Source: Arenibacter sp. ARW7G5Y1
GTDB taxonomy: Bacteria; Bacteroidota; Bacteroidia; Flavobacteriales; Flavobacteriaceae
Length of the DNA stretch: 64,000 nucleotides
Assembly (NCBI RefSeq): GCF_003201775.1
Contig: NZ_QJJZ01000015.1
Span: 62,001 to 126,000 of the forward strand
Reading direction: 5' to 3'
Shown piece by piece: positions 1 to 9,569 of the stretch. The translations under genes were made by a program, and so were the position numbers. A model generated the notes under the pieces. It was not told the DNA's origin. It made no database searches and saw only the letters and a list, made by a program, of their open reading frames with translations. Position 1 is the first letter of the stretch. The number at the start of each line of letters is the position of its first letter.

Positions 1-9
1 TAATGTAAA

Positions 10-1047
10 TTATTTAATAGCAATGCCTGCGCTCGATGGTCCAGCTAAGGGAATTATACTTGTCTTGGTGAACCCAGCTTCCTTGGCAAGTCCATCAAAA
101 TCCGAAGTCGAAAAATCGTACCCTTCCGGAGTTTCGATCAACATGTTGAGGGACATAAGCAATCCAAAAGCATTTTTACGACGATCCTTATCGATAATAT
201 TTTCAATGACGACCAATGCCCCACCTTTCGGTAAAGCATCGTATGCTTTTTTAACAAGCATTTTTTTGTCCTTGGTTCCCCAATCGTGTAATATTTGACC
301 CATGGTAATCACATCGGCTTTTGGGAAATTGTCCGTAAAAAAGTCCCCAGAAACCACCTTCACCTTATCCCCTAGGCCCATGGCATCCAAATTTTCTTGG
401 GCAATGGGCGACACCGGGGGCAAGTCGAACGTGGTACATTGCATATGTGGGTTTTTCATTGTCACATGGGCGGAAAGAGTTCCGGCCGAGCCTCCAATAT
501 CACACAGTGTACTGTAATTGGAAAAATCGAATTCATTGACAAAAGCTATAAAATTGCCCATTTGTACGCCAGTCATAGCACGTATAAATTCCCGCAATTT
601 GTCTGGATTGGCATAGATGATCTCAAATGGAGATTGTCCACCATCCTTGGCTTCATTTTGCGGCAAGCCTGTTTTTAGTCCGTCCTCTAAATTGTTCCAA
701 AAAGGGTACAAACGGTTGTTGCACATTTCCAAAATTCCACCTATGTAGCTAGGTTTGTTCTTGTCCAGGAAGAAATCGGCATCCTCTGAATTGCTGTAAA
801 GGGCACTTTCCTTAATTCCCTTTCTGTTTAGAAATCCCAATGCTACCAAAGCGTCCAAGTAATCATATAGACTACGTGCGTGCAGACCAAGCCTAGATTG
901 AATTTCATTGGCAGATAATTCCCGTTTGGCCAGAATGGTGAAGAGTTCCATATTCACTGCCGTGAGTAAGGTTTTGGTGGCGAAAAATCCAGTACCGACC
1001 TGCATAATTTTTGACGGGTCGATTTGTGTTTGTGCTGTTGTTTCCAT
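10..1047 (-). CDS. SAM-dependent O-methyltransferase (plant-OMT/ASMT-like fold)
   Basis: 345 aa, the usual length of the methyltransferase_2 family. An N-terminal winged-helix dimerisation domain covers about residues 10-100. The SAM site is the glycine-rich LCDIGGSAGT near residues 181-190. The segment ILHDW (His about 254) and a Glu in VIENII (about 282) match the catalytic His/Glu of this family. The enzyme should methylate a hydroxyl of a small aromatic or polyketide-like substrate in the cytoplasm; the substrate cannot be read from sequence. It stands alone, 66 bp downstream of the next gene start on the same strand. Confidence 0.9.
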   Translation of the reverse strand: METTAQTQIDPSKIMQVGTGFFATKTLLTAVNMELFTILAKRELSANEIQSRLGLHARSLYDYLDALVALGFLNRKGIKESALYSNSEDADFFLDKNKPSYIGGILEMCNNRLYPFWNNLEDGLKTGLPQNEAKDGGQSPFEIIYANPDKLREFIRAMTGVQMGNFIAFVNEFDFSNYSTLCDIGGSAGTLSAHVTMKNPHMQCTTFDLPPVSPIAQENLDAMGLGDKVKVVSGDFFTDNFPKADVITMGQILHDWGTKDKKMLVKKAYDALPKGGALVVIENIIDKDRRKNAFGLLMSLNMLIETPEGYDFSTSDFDGLAKEAGFTKTSIIPLAGPSSAGIAIK

Positions 1048-1113
1048 TTTGAAGGTTTGTTTATATTAGGTTCTTGTTTAATAATGAATTGGATTAAATG
1101 TGTTTTTTTGGTT

Positions 1114-1746
1114 TTAAAATAATAGGTTGAAGGTTATTTGGTGTATTACCCAAGTTGATAGAATTAGAAGGTATGGTCGGTAATTCTTTTCATTTCTTTT
1201 GTCGTAAAAAATCAACCCAATAAGAATCAGGTAGATTATTCCGTATTGTAAATTTTGGGTTACATGCTCTGACCATTCCAAAATTTGTGGTCCAATTCTA
1301 CCAATTGTAGGTCCTAGAAAAACAGTGGCCGTACCAAGAATGTATCGCATATGTTTTGAAACAGTCCCCCTATTGTACATTGCCAATGAATAAAATAGGA
1401 TCAATAGAACACTATCGGCCATAGGGAAGAATAGAATCTGTGGTGCGTCTGAATTTATAATCCTTATCATTTGGGGAACAAAGGATAAAATTAGGATTGG
1501 GAATACTATGTAGGATAGTTTGCCAATTTTTCTATGCAGTTGGTTTTTTCTGTATATTATTAGGAGGGGTTGAACAACAAGAAGTAAGATCCAAATGGAG
1601 GCAATAATGGCATGAAGATGTATAAACGTAGTTAGGTTTTCTTTAAAATCTGGAAATTGAACGAAATAAGTTTTGTAAAAACCCAAAAAGGTCAACGGTA
1701 TCAGCAACAAAAAAAAGTATCCCAGATTTTTATACGCTTTTTCCAT
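1114..1746 (-). CDS. Polytopic membrane protein, function unknown
   Basis: 210 aa with about six hydrophobic segments (around residues 8-28, 42-64, 76-98, 104-125, 135-155, 165-185, with a final hydrophobic end). Short charged loops such as RKNQLHRKIGK lie between helices. The pattern of a His-rich first loop (IHLHAIIASIW) followed by HRKIG is reminiscent of haem-type or DUF2306-like membrane proteins, but I do not assign a family. Same strand as the methyltransferase downstream. Confidence 0.75.
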   Translation of the reverse strand: MEKAYKNLGYFFLLLIPLTFLGFYKTYFVQFPDFKENLTTFIHLHAIIASIWILLLVVQPLLIIYRKNQLHRKIGKLSYIVFPILILSFVPQMIRIINSDAPQILFFPMADSVLLILFYSLAMYNRGTVSKHMRYILGTATVFLGPTIGRIGPQILEWSEHVTQNLQYGIIYLILIGLIFYDKRNEKNYRPYLLILSTWVIHQITFNLLF

Positions 1747-1797
1747 AAGATTGACTTTTATTTTACTGAACCAACTGTATTTTTTAAAAGTTGGTAA

Positions 1798-2398
1798 TCA
1801 CATATTAAATATGTCAGGTATTTCAGTAGAAATTTTCGTTTGATCGAGTTTTACCCCGCAATTTTTCATTATCATCCTAGATTCTGAACCTATATGTCTT
1901 TCCAAAAGGTGGCTTTTGTATAACCAATGGCACAGGGGCCGTCCATTCTGTTCAATAATCTGGCTGTGATATACTATTGGTGGTCCCAGCCTTCCAAATC
2001 CAAGATCATCTGGAATGTAGACCACATCTTTAAAGGCTTTTTATAGATTTTTTTTGGGACCTTTAAACGGCGTACATTTCTTTTTTAACGGTATTCTCAA
2101 ATAGTTTTGACCGGAACCTTTTCTCAAACCGAATGAAGTCCAGATAATAAGCATACTTGCCGTTGGACATATACCTAAGGGTGTCACAATCTAAAATACC
2201 AATTCTTCGTTTTCTTGTTTGATTCGAAGTAAGGTCAATTTCTTTCCAAAATAATTTTCAACAGATAAAAATGTACAGCAAATGCAGCCAGTAATACAAC
2301 AAATGCGATTTTCTATTGGTTTTGTTATTTTTTTGGAAAACTGCTTTAATAGCCCATTGGGTTCTGCGCGGGTGCCATTTATAGTAACGTTTAGCTTT
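1798..2398 (-). pseudogene. Remnant of a THEM6/4HBT-like acyl-CoA thioesterase
   Basis: No intact gene, but two coding-looking pieces lie in different frames on the minus strand. The upstream piece (about 2395 to a stop at 2063-2065) has a hydrophobic N-terminal helix and then RIGILDCDTLRYMSNGKYAY, which resembles the D-x-D...HMNNxxY hotdog signature of THEM6-type thioesterases. It has no ATG before that motif. The downstream piece (2025 to 1798; only a GTG could start it) encodes 75 aa with IIEQNGRPLCHWLYKSHLL, similar to the C-terminal strand of the same fold. Frame change and missing middle point to decay. Assignment is by eye. Confidence 0.4.
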
Positions 2399-2662
2399 TA
2401 GGCGGTACTATAAAATAATTTCCTTCTTGTGACGATACCAAATCGGGGGAAGTATAGGGATCTGACAATCGTTTTGATAGTTTACTTTCAGTTGAATTTA
2501 CGTTTCACTGTTCCTTTCCTTTGTTTAAAAAAAACAGGTAGGGGGGTGTAGTAATGGTTTGGTCTATTTTCTTTACGAAATTGCTAATTCAAATTGAAAA
2601 TCTGCAAACTACTTGTTGCCCCAAAGCTCCTGATGAAACCTATGACCTACCTGTTGATAAGT
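2399..2662. other. Gene-free stretch beside the thioesterase remnant
   Basis: No intact ORF. A short open minus-strand frame of about 36 codons without Met (about 2510-2397, ending GNYFIVPPKS then stop) looks like the C-terminal tail of a lost gene, so the decay may extend over 1.8-2.5 kb. No hairpin or promoter was recognised. Confidence 0.3.
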
Positions 2663-3430
2663 TTAATTAGATGGCGTATAGGCCAATTCGGGATGCATTC
2701 GCCCAGTCTCGGTTTCGTATTTTAATACGTACTTGAACACTTCATCGAAAAGTTTTTTCCCTTCTTCACCTAACAAGGCCTCATTTTCCTTAGATTTTTT
2801 AGCATAGTCCTCGGCGTCTACTGCCGAAATTACTGCCAGATAATAATCTCCCATATTACCAAATCCATTGTGGTATATACGATAGTACTCCTTGGATCCC
2901 TTTGAAGTATATAGGGCTTTTAATTCCTTTAGTTTTCCTTTAAGATTTTGAATGTTGCCCGGGGCAACATGTAAGAAATGCCATTTCCTGTAGTTCTGAC
3001 CTTCGGTGATCGGGTTTATTCCTTCGGGCATATAAGTGAGTTCCTTGTTCAGATAAATTATATAATCGCCATGCTTGTCATAACATTCATTAAACCGCTT
3101 AAAAAGATTGACAAAGGCTTCTTCGCCCATTTTTTCAGACAGGGGAGCCATGACGTTCTTGTCCAGTTCCGCCATATTTTCTATAGGGGAAATGTTAAAG
3201 TACCTTCCGGTGTCGGTTGAGGCTACCTGCCAGCTAAGGTCCTGCAGGTTATGTTTTTTACTGGCTTCTGTAAAGTCTTTGGAAACCTGGTCATATTCTT
3301 GGATCATATTTGGTTTTACCTGATCCTCATGTACATAATAAGCTTGGTTCTTTTCCTTCTGTGCGGTAGCTGTGAATGTTATTAGTGTTAATGCCAGTGA
3401 AGTAAAAAGCGTTTTTTTTAGTGTTTTCAT
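2663..3430 (-). CDS. Exported protein of unknown function
   Basis: 255 aa. A Sec signal peptide (MKTLKKTLFTSLALTLITFTATAQ, cleavage after about residue 23) is followed by a soluble region with two similar halves: YYVHEDQVKPNMIQEYDQVSKDF near residue 31 and WHFLHVAPGNIQNLKGKLKE near residue 149. That repeat suggests tandem dimeric alpha/beta-barrel (NIPSNAP/ABM-like) units, an inference from pattern only. It starts just after the SnoaL-like gene in the same direction (58 bp gap) and may be cotranscribed with it. Confidence 0.75.
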   Translation of the reverse strand: MKTLKKTLFTSLALTLITFTATAQKEKNQAYYVHEDQVKPNMIQEYDQVSKDFTEASKKHNLQDLSWQVASTDTGRYFNISPIENMAELDKNVMAPLSEKMGEEAFVNLFKRFNECYDKHGDYIIYLNKELTYMPEGINPITEGQNYRKWHFLHVAPGNIQNLKGKLKELKALYTSKGSKEYYRIYHNGFGNMGDYYLAVISAVDAEDYAKKSKENEALLGEEGKKLFDEVFKYVLKYETETGRMHPELAYTPSN

Positions 3431-3488
3431 AATATTTGTTGATTTATGGTTTAGACATTTAATTTTGTTAAGGATTTTATATGTTGCA

Positions 3489-4037
3489 CTATTTCAGATT
3501 AGGGGCCCGCAGCGAGTACCCCAATTGCTGTAAAAATTCCAATTCATTATAGAAAATATCTTCACGGTATATTTGCCCCTCTTCATTAAAATACAGGTGT
3601 GAAAATCCGTTTATTTTTACTTTCTTACCTGTGGCCATTACTTCGGCAAATTGGCCGGTATTGGTCCCGGTAAACATCCAGTCTACATAGCCTTGATTAT
3701 CACAAACCAGGCAATTGCCCATTGTTATATCATAGTCTGGGAATCCGGTTCCAAAAAGATTAAGTCTTGCTTTTAGCTCTGTTTTATTGGTAACCACTGG
3801 TATTCCGTTCATGTTTCGTACATAATCGTCTGTTACAAGGCTATCAATTTCTTTTTCTCTCCTAAGGTTTAAGTAGACAATTATACTTGTCTCTAGCTTA
3901 TTTTTCTTGGCAACCATTTTATTGTAACCGGACCTTGTCAAGGTTTCATTGCCCTCTAGAATTCTGTTGTTTTTACATGAAACACAACCTATGACCATAA
4001 AAATTAAAAATAACATGGGTGTTTTCATGACTTTCAA
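3489..4037 (-). CDS. SnoaL/NTF2-like lipoprotein
   Basis: 182 aa lipoprotein: signal with lipobox VIGC (Cys18; a second Cys at 21). The mature part has the cone-shaped NTF2-like order: an N-terminal helix region ending DSLVTDDYVRNMNG, then the FPDYDITMGNCLVCDNQGYV and WMFTGTNTGQF strands, then GKKVKINGFSHLYFNEEGQI, which is typical of SnoaL-like ester-cyclase relatives. Ligand or reaction unknown. It is divergent from the kinase gene at 4.2 kb across a 174-bp gap. Confidence 0.75.
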   Translation of the reverse strand: MKVMKTPMLFLIFMVIGCVSCKNNRILEGNETLTRSGYNKMVAKKNKLETSIIVYLNLRREKEIDSLVTDDYVRNMNGIPVVTNKTELKARLNLFGTGFPDYDITMGNCLVCDNQGYVDWMFTGTNTGQFAEVMATGKKVKINGFSHLYFNEEGQIYREDIFYNELEFLQQLGYSLRAPNLK

Positions 4038-4211
4038 ATAACTACCTAATTCTATCTAATTAATTGGTTTTTATGTTGAGTGGCAATTTGTTTGGGACGG
4101 AACCCTTGATTTAATGTCCGAACAACTAGTTTTATTTAGCCTGTGATTTATGTCATTATTATCGTATCTTAATCATCCCCGGATTTTTATGATAAATTAT
4201 TGATTGCAAAA

Positions 4212-6164
4212 ATGGGCAAACATCACTTTATTTCAGTTTTCATAATTATCCTCTGCAGTCCTTTGTTATTTGGGCAACTCATAGATTTTAATAGGGATGC
4301 CCCCTATGAAAAGGTATTTGTGGATACCGATAATTTTGGAGCTTCCTATCTACAACAATTGGAGAATTCCTATTCACAGGCCCCTTCGGATACGCTACAG
4401 TTCGAAATATTGAATGATCTGTCCTATTATTGGCATACTCGCAATTTAACTAAGGCCTTAAATTTTACCGAGGAAGGATTAAAGTGTACTTTGGCAAAAG
4501 GGGATATGCTTTGGCATGGCAGATTTCAAATTACCCAAGGGGCCATACTACTGCGAATGGAAAAACTAACAGAGGCCCAAGAAGTTTTGGAAGAGGCCCA
4601 AGGCAAGGTACCCATCAAAGACCTTCCTTTTTTATATACACAACTGGGCTATGTTTATGAACGTCGAGGGCAGCTCGACAAAGCAGCCGATTTTGCCTTG
4701 GAAGCATTGGAAATAGGGGAGGAATTAAAAGACAAAAAAGCTATAGCACTTGCTTATAGCGACTTAAGTAATATTTTTTGGAAACAGGCAAAATACGATA
4801 AGGGATTAAAATATGGTATTAAGTCCATTGTCATTTTTGAGGAACGGGGAATCATTGATCTGGATTATGATTTTACCCTTTATGTGGTGGCAAATAATTT
4901 CTTAGAACTGAACAGATATGATGAGGCGCTTAAATATTACGAACATTCCTTGGCCATAGGCGAGCGCTACGGGTTTTATAATAATTTAAGTGATGTTTAC
5001 ATTTCCCTTGTAGACCTCTATGCCTATTTAGGTCAATATCAGAAGGCGGAAAGTGCCGGGCTCAATGCGGTTAAATATGCAGACATCTTGGATAATGATT
5101 TTATGTTGATGAGATCTTGGCTATCTATTGGAAAATTGCAGAACCTTCAAGGAAAATATAAAAATGCCATAGAAAGCCTTCAGAAATCCCTGGAGGTTGC
5201 TACCACCGAATTTGGAGATGAATACTATTTGAGCCAGGTTTATGAGGCCCTTGGCAAGGCTTATGCCGGAGATCATGATTATATGGAGGCCTATAAGGCG
5301 TTTTCCAAGTATGATGGGCTAAAAAATGAAATCTTTACAGCGGAATCCGATCAACGTATAGCCTTGCTTCAAACCGAATTTGAAGTTGCACAGAAGGAAG
5401 ATACCATACTTATGCAAAAGGGGACCATCCAAAAGCATAAGAGTAATCAGATCTTAACCTCAATAATCATTGGATTGTTATTGTTTCTTTTGATAGTAGG
5501 TTATGTAGCCATTAGAATTAACCATAGAAAGAATAGCCAACTACAGCAACAAAATAAGGAAAAAGAATTTCTTATAAAGGAAATACATCACCGGGTAAAG
5601 AATAATTTGGAGGTTGTTTCTAGTTTGCTTTCGCTCCAGTCTACCTATATAGAGGACAAAAAAATAAAGGACAATATGCATCAAATTCAAAATCGGATTT
5701 TGAGTATGAGCATGATCCATCAAAATTTGTATCAGGGAAAGAACCTGGCCAGTATTGAAATGAAGCATTATTTCAAAATTTTGGGCGATTATGTGCTGCA
5801 ATCCTATGGTACGGAAAAAAGGATTGATATGGTCTATGACATGGAGGAGTTAGAACTAAATGTGGACATAGCAACCCCTATAGGTTTAATAGTTAACGAG
5901 TTAATTACAAATTCTTTAAAATATGCCTTTCCCAACGATCTAATCGGTACAATTACTATTAGTCTTGTGCAGAAGCCCCAGTTTTTGGAGCTTAGGGTCA
6001 CAGACAACGGCATCGGTTTCCAAAAAGGTAGTAAGGTAAACGGAACAGGGTTTGGCACTCAATTGATATCCCTATTAACCAAACAATTGGATGGCAAAAT
6101 GGTACTTCACCATAAAAAGGGAACTTCGGTCTCCTTTGAATTCCAATATCATAAAGCAGCTTAG
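4212..6164 (+). CDS. TPR sensor histidine kinase (HisKA_2 type)
   Basis: 650 aa from the ATG at 4212; an upstream in-frame TTG at 4200 is less likely. Signal peptide (about 1-22), a periplasmic TPR region (about 45-380), a coiled stretch, one membrane helix near 415-435 (ILTSIIIGLLLFLLIVGYVA), then the HisKA_2 phosphoacceptor box EIHHRVKNNLEVV and a HATPase domain with NELITNSLKYAFPN (N box), DNGIGF (G1) and GTGFGTQL (G2). All kinase motifs are intact. It probably phosphorylates the LytTR regulator encoded 3 bp downstream. The TPR sensor suggests protein or peptide sensing outside the inner membrane, which is inference. Confidence 0.93.
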   Translation: MGKHHFISVFIIILCSPLLFGQLIDFNRDAPYEKVFVDTDNFGASYLQQLENSYSQAPSDTLQFEILNDLSYYWHTRNLTKALNFTEEGLKCTLAKGDMLWHGRFQITQGAILLRMEKLTEAQEVLEEAQGKVPIKDLPFLYTQLGYVYERRGQLDKAADFALEALEIGEELKDKKAIALAYSDLSNIFWKQAKYDKGLKYGIKSIVIFEERGIIDLDYDFTLYVVANNFLELNRYDEALKYYEHSLAIGERYGFYNNLSDVYISLVDLYAYLGQYQKAESAGLNAVKYADILDNDFMLMRSWLSIGKLQNLQGKYKNAIESLQKSLEVATTEFGDEYYLSQVYEALGKAYAGDHDYMEAYKAFSKYDGLKNEIFTAESDQRIALLQTEFEVAQKEDTILMQKGTIQKHKSNQILTSIIIGLLLFLLIVGYVAIRINHRKNSQLQQQNKEKEFLIKEIHHRVKNNLEVVSSLLSLQSTYIEDKKIKDNMHQIQNRILSMSMIHQNLYQGKNLASIEMKHYFKILGDYVLQSYGTEKRIDMVYDMEELELNVDIATPIGLIVNELITNSLKYAFPNDLIGTITISLVQKPQFLELRVTDNGIGFQKGSKVNGTGFGTQLISLLTKQLDGKMVLHHKKGTSVSFEFQYHKAA

Positions 6165-6166
6165 TT

Positions 6167-6901
6167 ATGGAAGAAAAGACCCGTATTTTAATTGTAGAGG
6201 ACGATATGATCATCGCCGCCAATATATCTGTGCAACTCTCTAATTTGGGATATGAGGTAATGGGGATTGAAACTAGGGGGGAAGAGGCAATCTTACATGC
6301 CACCACCAATTGTCCCGATATTATTTTGTTGGATATTAACTTAAGGGGTCATATAAATGGAATTGAAGCTGCTGAGCAAATTCAGAAATACAAAAAAATT
6401 CCCATCATATATCTCACGGCCAATAGTGACGAGGCAACTTTTACAAAGGCCAAAGCTACACGCCCCCATGCTTTTATTTCAAAGCCATTTAATAGTCTAA
6501 GTCTGCATCGGACAATTGCCTTGGTTGTGGACCAAATAGGGGACAAGGATTTTGACACCTTTGAGGAGTCTGAAAATCTGGAGATTCTTTTGGATCGTAT
6601 TTTTGTTAGACATAATGGGAAAATGGTTAAACTCCTTCTCGATGATATTTTGTATATAGAAGCCGATAGAAATTATAGTAATATAGTTACTTCAACAGGA
6701 AATTATTTGGTGAGTACCACCCTTAAGGTAGTGGAAAACAAAATGAAAACCCATATGTTTCTCAGGGTTCACAGATCATATATGGTGAATATTTCCAAAT
6801 TGGATGTGGTTGCGGATAACCATTTGGAAATAAACAGGAAGGTAATTCCACTAAGTAAATCCTTTAAGGAGCATCTGTTGAAACATTTGCACACTATTTA
6901 A
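6167..6901 (+). CDS. Response regulator, REC-LytTR
   Basis: 244 aa. The receiver domain (about 5-120) has the acidic pair EDD near 11-13, the phospho-accepting Asp56 in ILLDINL, a Thr in LTANS and Lys in SKPF. A LytTR DNA-binding domain follows (about 145-244; FLRVHRSYMVNI is the family hallmark). The start lies 3 bp after the kinase stop, so the two form an operon and a cognate pair. A bidirectional terminator follows at 7126. Confidence 0.95.
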   Translation: MEEKTRILIVEDDMIIAANISVQLSNLGYEVMGIETRGEEAILHATTNCPDIILLDINLRGHINGIEAAEQIQKYKKIPIIYLTANSDEATFTKAKATRPHAFISKPFNSLSLHRTIALVVDQIGDKDFDTFEESENLEILLDRIFVRHNGKMVKLLLDDILYIEADRNYSNIVTSTGNYLVSTTLKVVENKMKTHMFLRVHRSYMVNISKLDVVADNHLEINRKVIPLSKSFKEHLLKHLHTI

Positions 6902-7214
6902 AAAGGTCGATTCGGAGCTTGGATAAGTTTAGTCTGTCTACGGCACCAGTGGGCTGTATTCGTTCTGTTTCCATGCCTATTTTGGGATCTATTTATTCAG
7001 TACAAAATATGGTTCAAATTAAACTTATGGCCATATTAGCTTTTGGTAGTATTTTAATGCAGGGTTAATAATCTGGTGGATGATATGGATTTGATAAATC
7101 GACCCCACTTTTTAATAAAAAGAATAAAAGCCTATAACGGTTATTATAGGCTTTTGGTTTTATAAGGATGATGAATCAACATGCATGTGTAAATCCTTAT
7201 CCAATAGGATATAC
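6902..7214. other. Convergent intergenic region with terminator
   Basis: 313 bp between the lytTR-type gene and rpiA, which converge here. No ORF of credible coding quality was seen. The only clear element is the hairpin at 7126-7155. Confidence 0.6.
7126..7155. terminator. Bidirectional terminator
   Basis: Twelve-base-pair stem AAAAGCCTATAA / TTATAGGCTTTT with a six-base loop. The A-rich and T-rich arms let it serve both the regulator gene (plus) and rpiA (minus). Confidence 0.75.
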
Positions 7215-7889
7215 TTACTTTTTTAAGGTAATTGTAGTTTCCCCTTTTCCTATTATTATGATATCGGCCATATCCAAAAATAAGCCGGTCTCTACAACCC
7301 CCGGAATCTGTTTTAGTTCGCTTTCCAATAATTGGATATTTGAAACGTGTACAATATTAAGATCCAAAATAAAATTACCCTCATCGGTGACAAAGTTACT
7401 CCCATCCTTTTCTCTTAATTTCGGCTGTAACCCCATTTTTTTGAGCAACTGCTCAATTTTTTTAGTGGCAAAAGGTATGGTTTCCACGGGTAATTTAAAA
7501 TCGCCCAACCTTTTTACCTCTTTTTGTGAATCGGCAATTATGATGACCAAATCCGAATTGAAGGTTAATATTTTTTCCCTTAACAAGGCACCACCGCCCC
7601 CTTTTATAAGTTGCATATAGGGATCAAATTCATCGGCACCATCAATATAAACATCAATGGTTTTGGTTTTTTCCAAGGTAGTAAGGGGTATCCCTAATTC
7701 CGTTGCCAATTTTTTAGTGTTTTCAGAGGAAGGTACCCCAACAATTTCCAGTCCTGTTTGTACCAGATTACCCAATTCTTTAACCATGTGTGCTGCGGTG
7801 GAACCTGTGCCCAAACCTACGGTCATTCCACTTTTAACATATTTTACGGCTTCTTTGGCTGCAAGCTGCTTTTCTCTATCCAGATTCAT
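7215..7889 (-). CDS. rpiA: Ribose-5-phosphate isomerase A
   Basis: 224 aa, full family length. Catalyses ribose-5-phosphate/ribulose-5-phosphate interconversion in the nonoxidative pentose phosphate pathway. Family motifs are all present: GLGTGSTAAHMV (phosphate loop, about 26-37), DGADEFD (catalytic Asp pair, about 84-90) and KGGGGALLREK (about 97-107). The oxidative-branch genes gnd, zwf and pgl lie 18-22 kb away in the same window. Own terminator at 7126. Confidence 0.97.
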   Translation of the reverse strand: MNLDREKQLAAKEAVKYVKSGMTVGLGTGSTAAHMVKELGNLVQTGLEIVGVPSSENTKKLATELGIPLTTLEKTKTIDVYIDGADEFDPYMQLIKGGGGALLREKILTFNSDLVIIIADSQKEVKRLGDFKLPVETIPFATKKIEQLLKKMGLQPKLREKDGSNFVTDEGNFILDLNIVHVSNIQLLESELKQIPGVVETGLFLDMADIIIIGKGETTITLKK

Positions 7890-7930
7890 TTTCTAATATG
7901 TGTATAAAAATATTAAATACTACTCTGTTG

Positions 7931-8539
7931 TTATTTTTTTTGCTTTATCCTAATGGCAATCCCATGCGAACCTGGATTCTTGGTCTTTAGCAATTCCCCC
8001 ATTATTTTTGGATGGTCCTCAGGCCTTGTCTGTGATAACTTATAGGTTGCTTGAATATCCGATATGTTGATTTGAAATCCAACAATACCCTTAATCTGCC
8101 TCATCGTCTTGTGGGACAAATTATGGATTGAAACCGGATTAGTGGATTCTTTCTCGTATTTGTCCACTAATTTATGAAGGGAGTCCAAGACCGCTCCTTC
8201 ATTCAATATCTGTATTTTACCGTAGACGTGTACCGCTATATAGTTCCATGTGGGTACTTCCTCTTGCTTGTACCAAGAAGAGGAAACGTAGCTATGCGGA
8301 CCATTGAAAATGGCTAAGACTTCTTCATTTTCAACGAATGATTTCCATTGGGGATTGGCCTTGGCGATATGACCCACCAGTATATCCATGCCTTTGTCAT
8401 CTCTATCCAATTCCAATGGGATATGTGTGGCCCAGGGGCGGCCATCGGTTTGGTTGACCAAAATACCAAAGCTGTTTTGCTTCAGGAAATCCCGAACTTC
8501 ATCCAGGTTTTCGTTTTTATAATGGGATGGGGTATACAT
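7931..8539 (-). CDS. PaiB-like FMN-binding protein
   Basis: 202 aa. The start MYTPSHYKNENLDEVRDFL and the later GRPWATHIPL, VLAIFNGPHSYVSSSWY and VPTWNYIAVHVYGKI are the hallmarks of the PaiB/FMN-binding split-barrel family (protease synthase/sporulation negative regulator PAI 2). Members bind FMN and are often annotated as transcriptional regulators, but no DNA-binding domain is visible, so an oxidoreductase or haem-related role is equally possible. Confidence 0.88.
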   Translation of the reverse strand: MYTPSHYKNENLDEVRDFLKQNSFGILVNQTDGRPWATHIPLELDRDDKGMDILVGHIAKANPQWKSFVENEEVLAIFNGPHSYVSSSWYKQEEVPTWNYIAVHVYGKIQILNEGAVLDSLHKLVDKYEKESTNPVSIHNLSHKTMRQIKGIVGFQINISDIQATYKLSQTRPEDHPKIMGELLKTKNPGSHGIAIRIKQKK

Positions 8540-8581
8540 GTTATAAGCGGTGCTTTATGGGTCAAATACTCAGGTCATAAC

Positions 8582-9424
8582 TTAATCCTTCATTGTCATC
8601 AATACGGGTAAATGATCCGATATATGCATATTGTTGGGCATTCTGTCATCAATATGGGTATAGGACAGAACGTCAATTTTGTTAACAAAGATATAGTCTA
8701 TTCTATTCTCCATAATTCTGTCCTGATCAAAACCATTAAAAGAACCAATGGGTCCATAGAAAGGTTTTTGTGAAATTTCCATGGCATCTGTTAGGTTCTT
8801 TTTTAAGAATTGAATAGGCTCGGTGTCAGGGGTTAAATTTAAATCTCCCATTAATATCACAGGTAGGTCGGAGGTATTTATTTCCCTTATATTTTTATAA
8901 ATGAGTTGGGCCGAATTTACTCTGGCCAGCTTACCCCTGTGATCAAAATGCGTGTTAAAGACCCAAAATTGTTTTTTGGTCGTTAAATTTTCAAATAAGG
9001 CATAGGTGCAGATTCTCTCCATAGAGGCATCCCAACCTACCGATACTTTTTCAGGGGTTTCGGACAACCAGAAGGTATTCGTTTTCAGTACTTTAAATTT
9101 GTTGCTATTGTAAAAAATTGCCGAGTATTCACCTTTTTGCTGACCATCGTCCCGTCCCACTCCCACATAGGTATAACCATCGAGGGCATTATTTAGGTAA
9201 TCAACTTGGCGGTGCAGGCCTTCCTGTATACCTAGGATGTCGGCATCATAGTGCTTAATTAATGTTGCCATTGACGCCCTACGTTTGTTCCAACTGTTTA
9301 TGGTATCAGATGTAATGTCATACTTAATATTGAAACTGATAAGGTTGGTGGTTTGGGAAAATGTGTAAGCTGGAATTGAAAATAGGGCCAACCCCACTAA
9401 TAGGGTAGTAAATATGTTTTTCAT
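8582..9424 (-). CDS. Exported endonuclease/exonuclease/phosphatase family protein
   Basis: 280 aa with a Sec signal peptide (cleavage near residue 23, after TFSQ). The metal-dependent EEP fold is shown by NLISFNIKYD (about 27), IQEG with the catalytic Glu, FNTHFDH, the GDLN signature and the C-terminal SDHLPV box with catalytic Asp-His. Likely a periplasmic or secreted phosphodiesterase; nuclease versus sugar/lipid-phosphate specificity cannot be told from sequence. Confidence 0.9.
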   Translation of the reverse strand: MKNIFTTLLVGLALFSIPAYTFSQTTNLISFNIKYDITSDTINSWNKRRASMATLIKHYDADILGIQEGLHRQVDYLNNALDGYTYVGVGRDDGQQKGEYSAIFYNSNKFKVLKTNTFWLSETPEKVSVGWDASMERICTYALFENLTTKKQFWVFNTHFDHRGKLARVNSAQLIYKNIREINTSDLPVILMGDLNLTPDTEPIQFLKKNLTDAMEISQKPFYGPIGSFNGFDQDRIMENRIDYIFVNKIDVLSYTHIDDRMPNNMHISDHLPVLMTMKD

Positions 9425-9532
9425 TGGATAATTATTTTTAGACTTTAAGAGTTGATCTTTTAAAAGAATAAATATCCTGATTTTTTTATATACCTACTAA
9501 TCCTTTCGGGGTAAATATCACATAAATAAAAG

Positions 9533-9569
9533 AAAAGGGGGAACTGATCATTTGAGATCAATCCCTTTT
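9533..9569 (-). terminator. Terminator overlapping the rhlE stop codon
   Basis: Read on the minus strand, AAAAGGG...TGATC, a six-base loop and GATCA...CCCCTTTT form a hairpin followed by TCTTTTATTT. It contains the TGA stop of the helicase gene at 9558-9560, so the 3' untranslated region is essentially the terminator. Confidence 0.5.
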
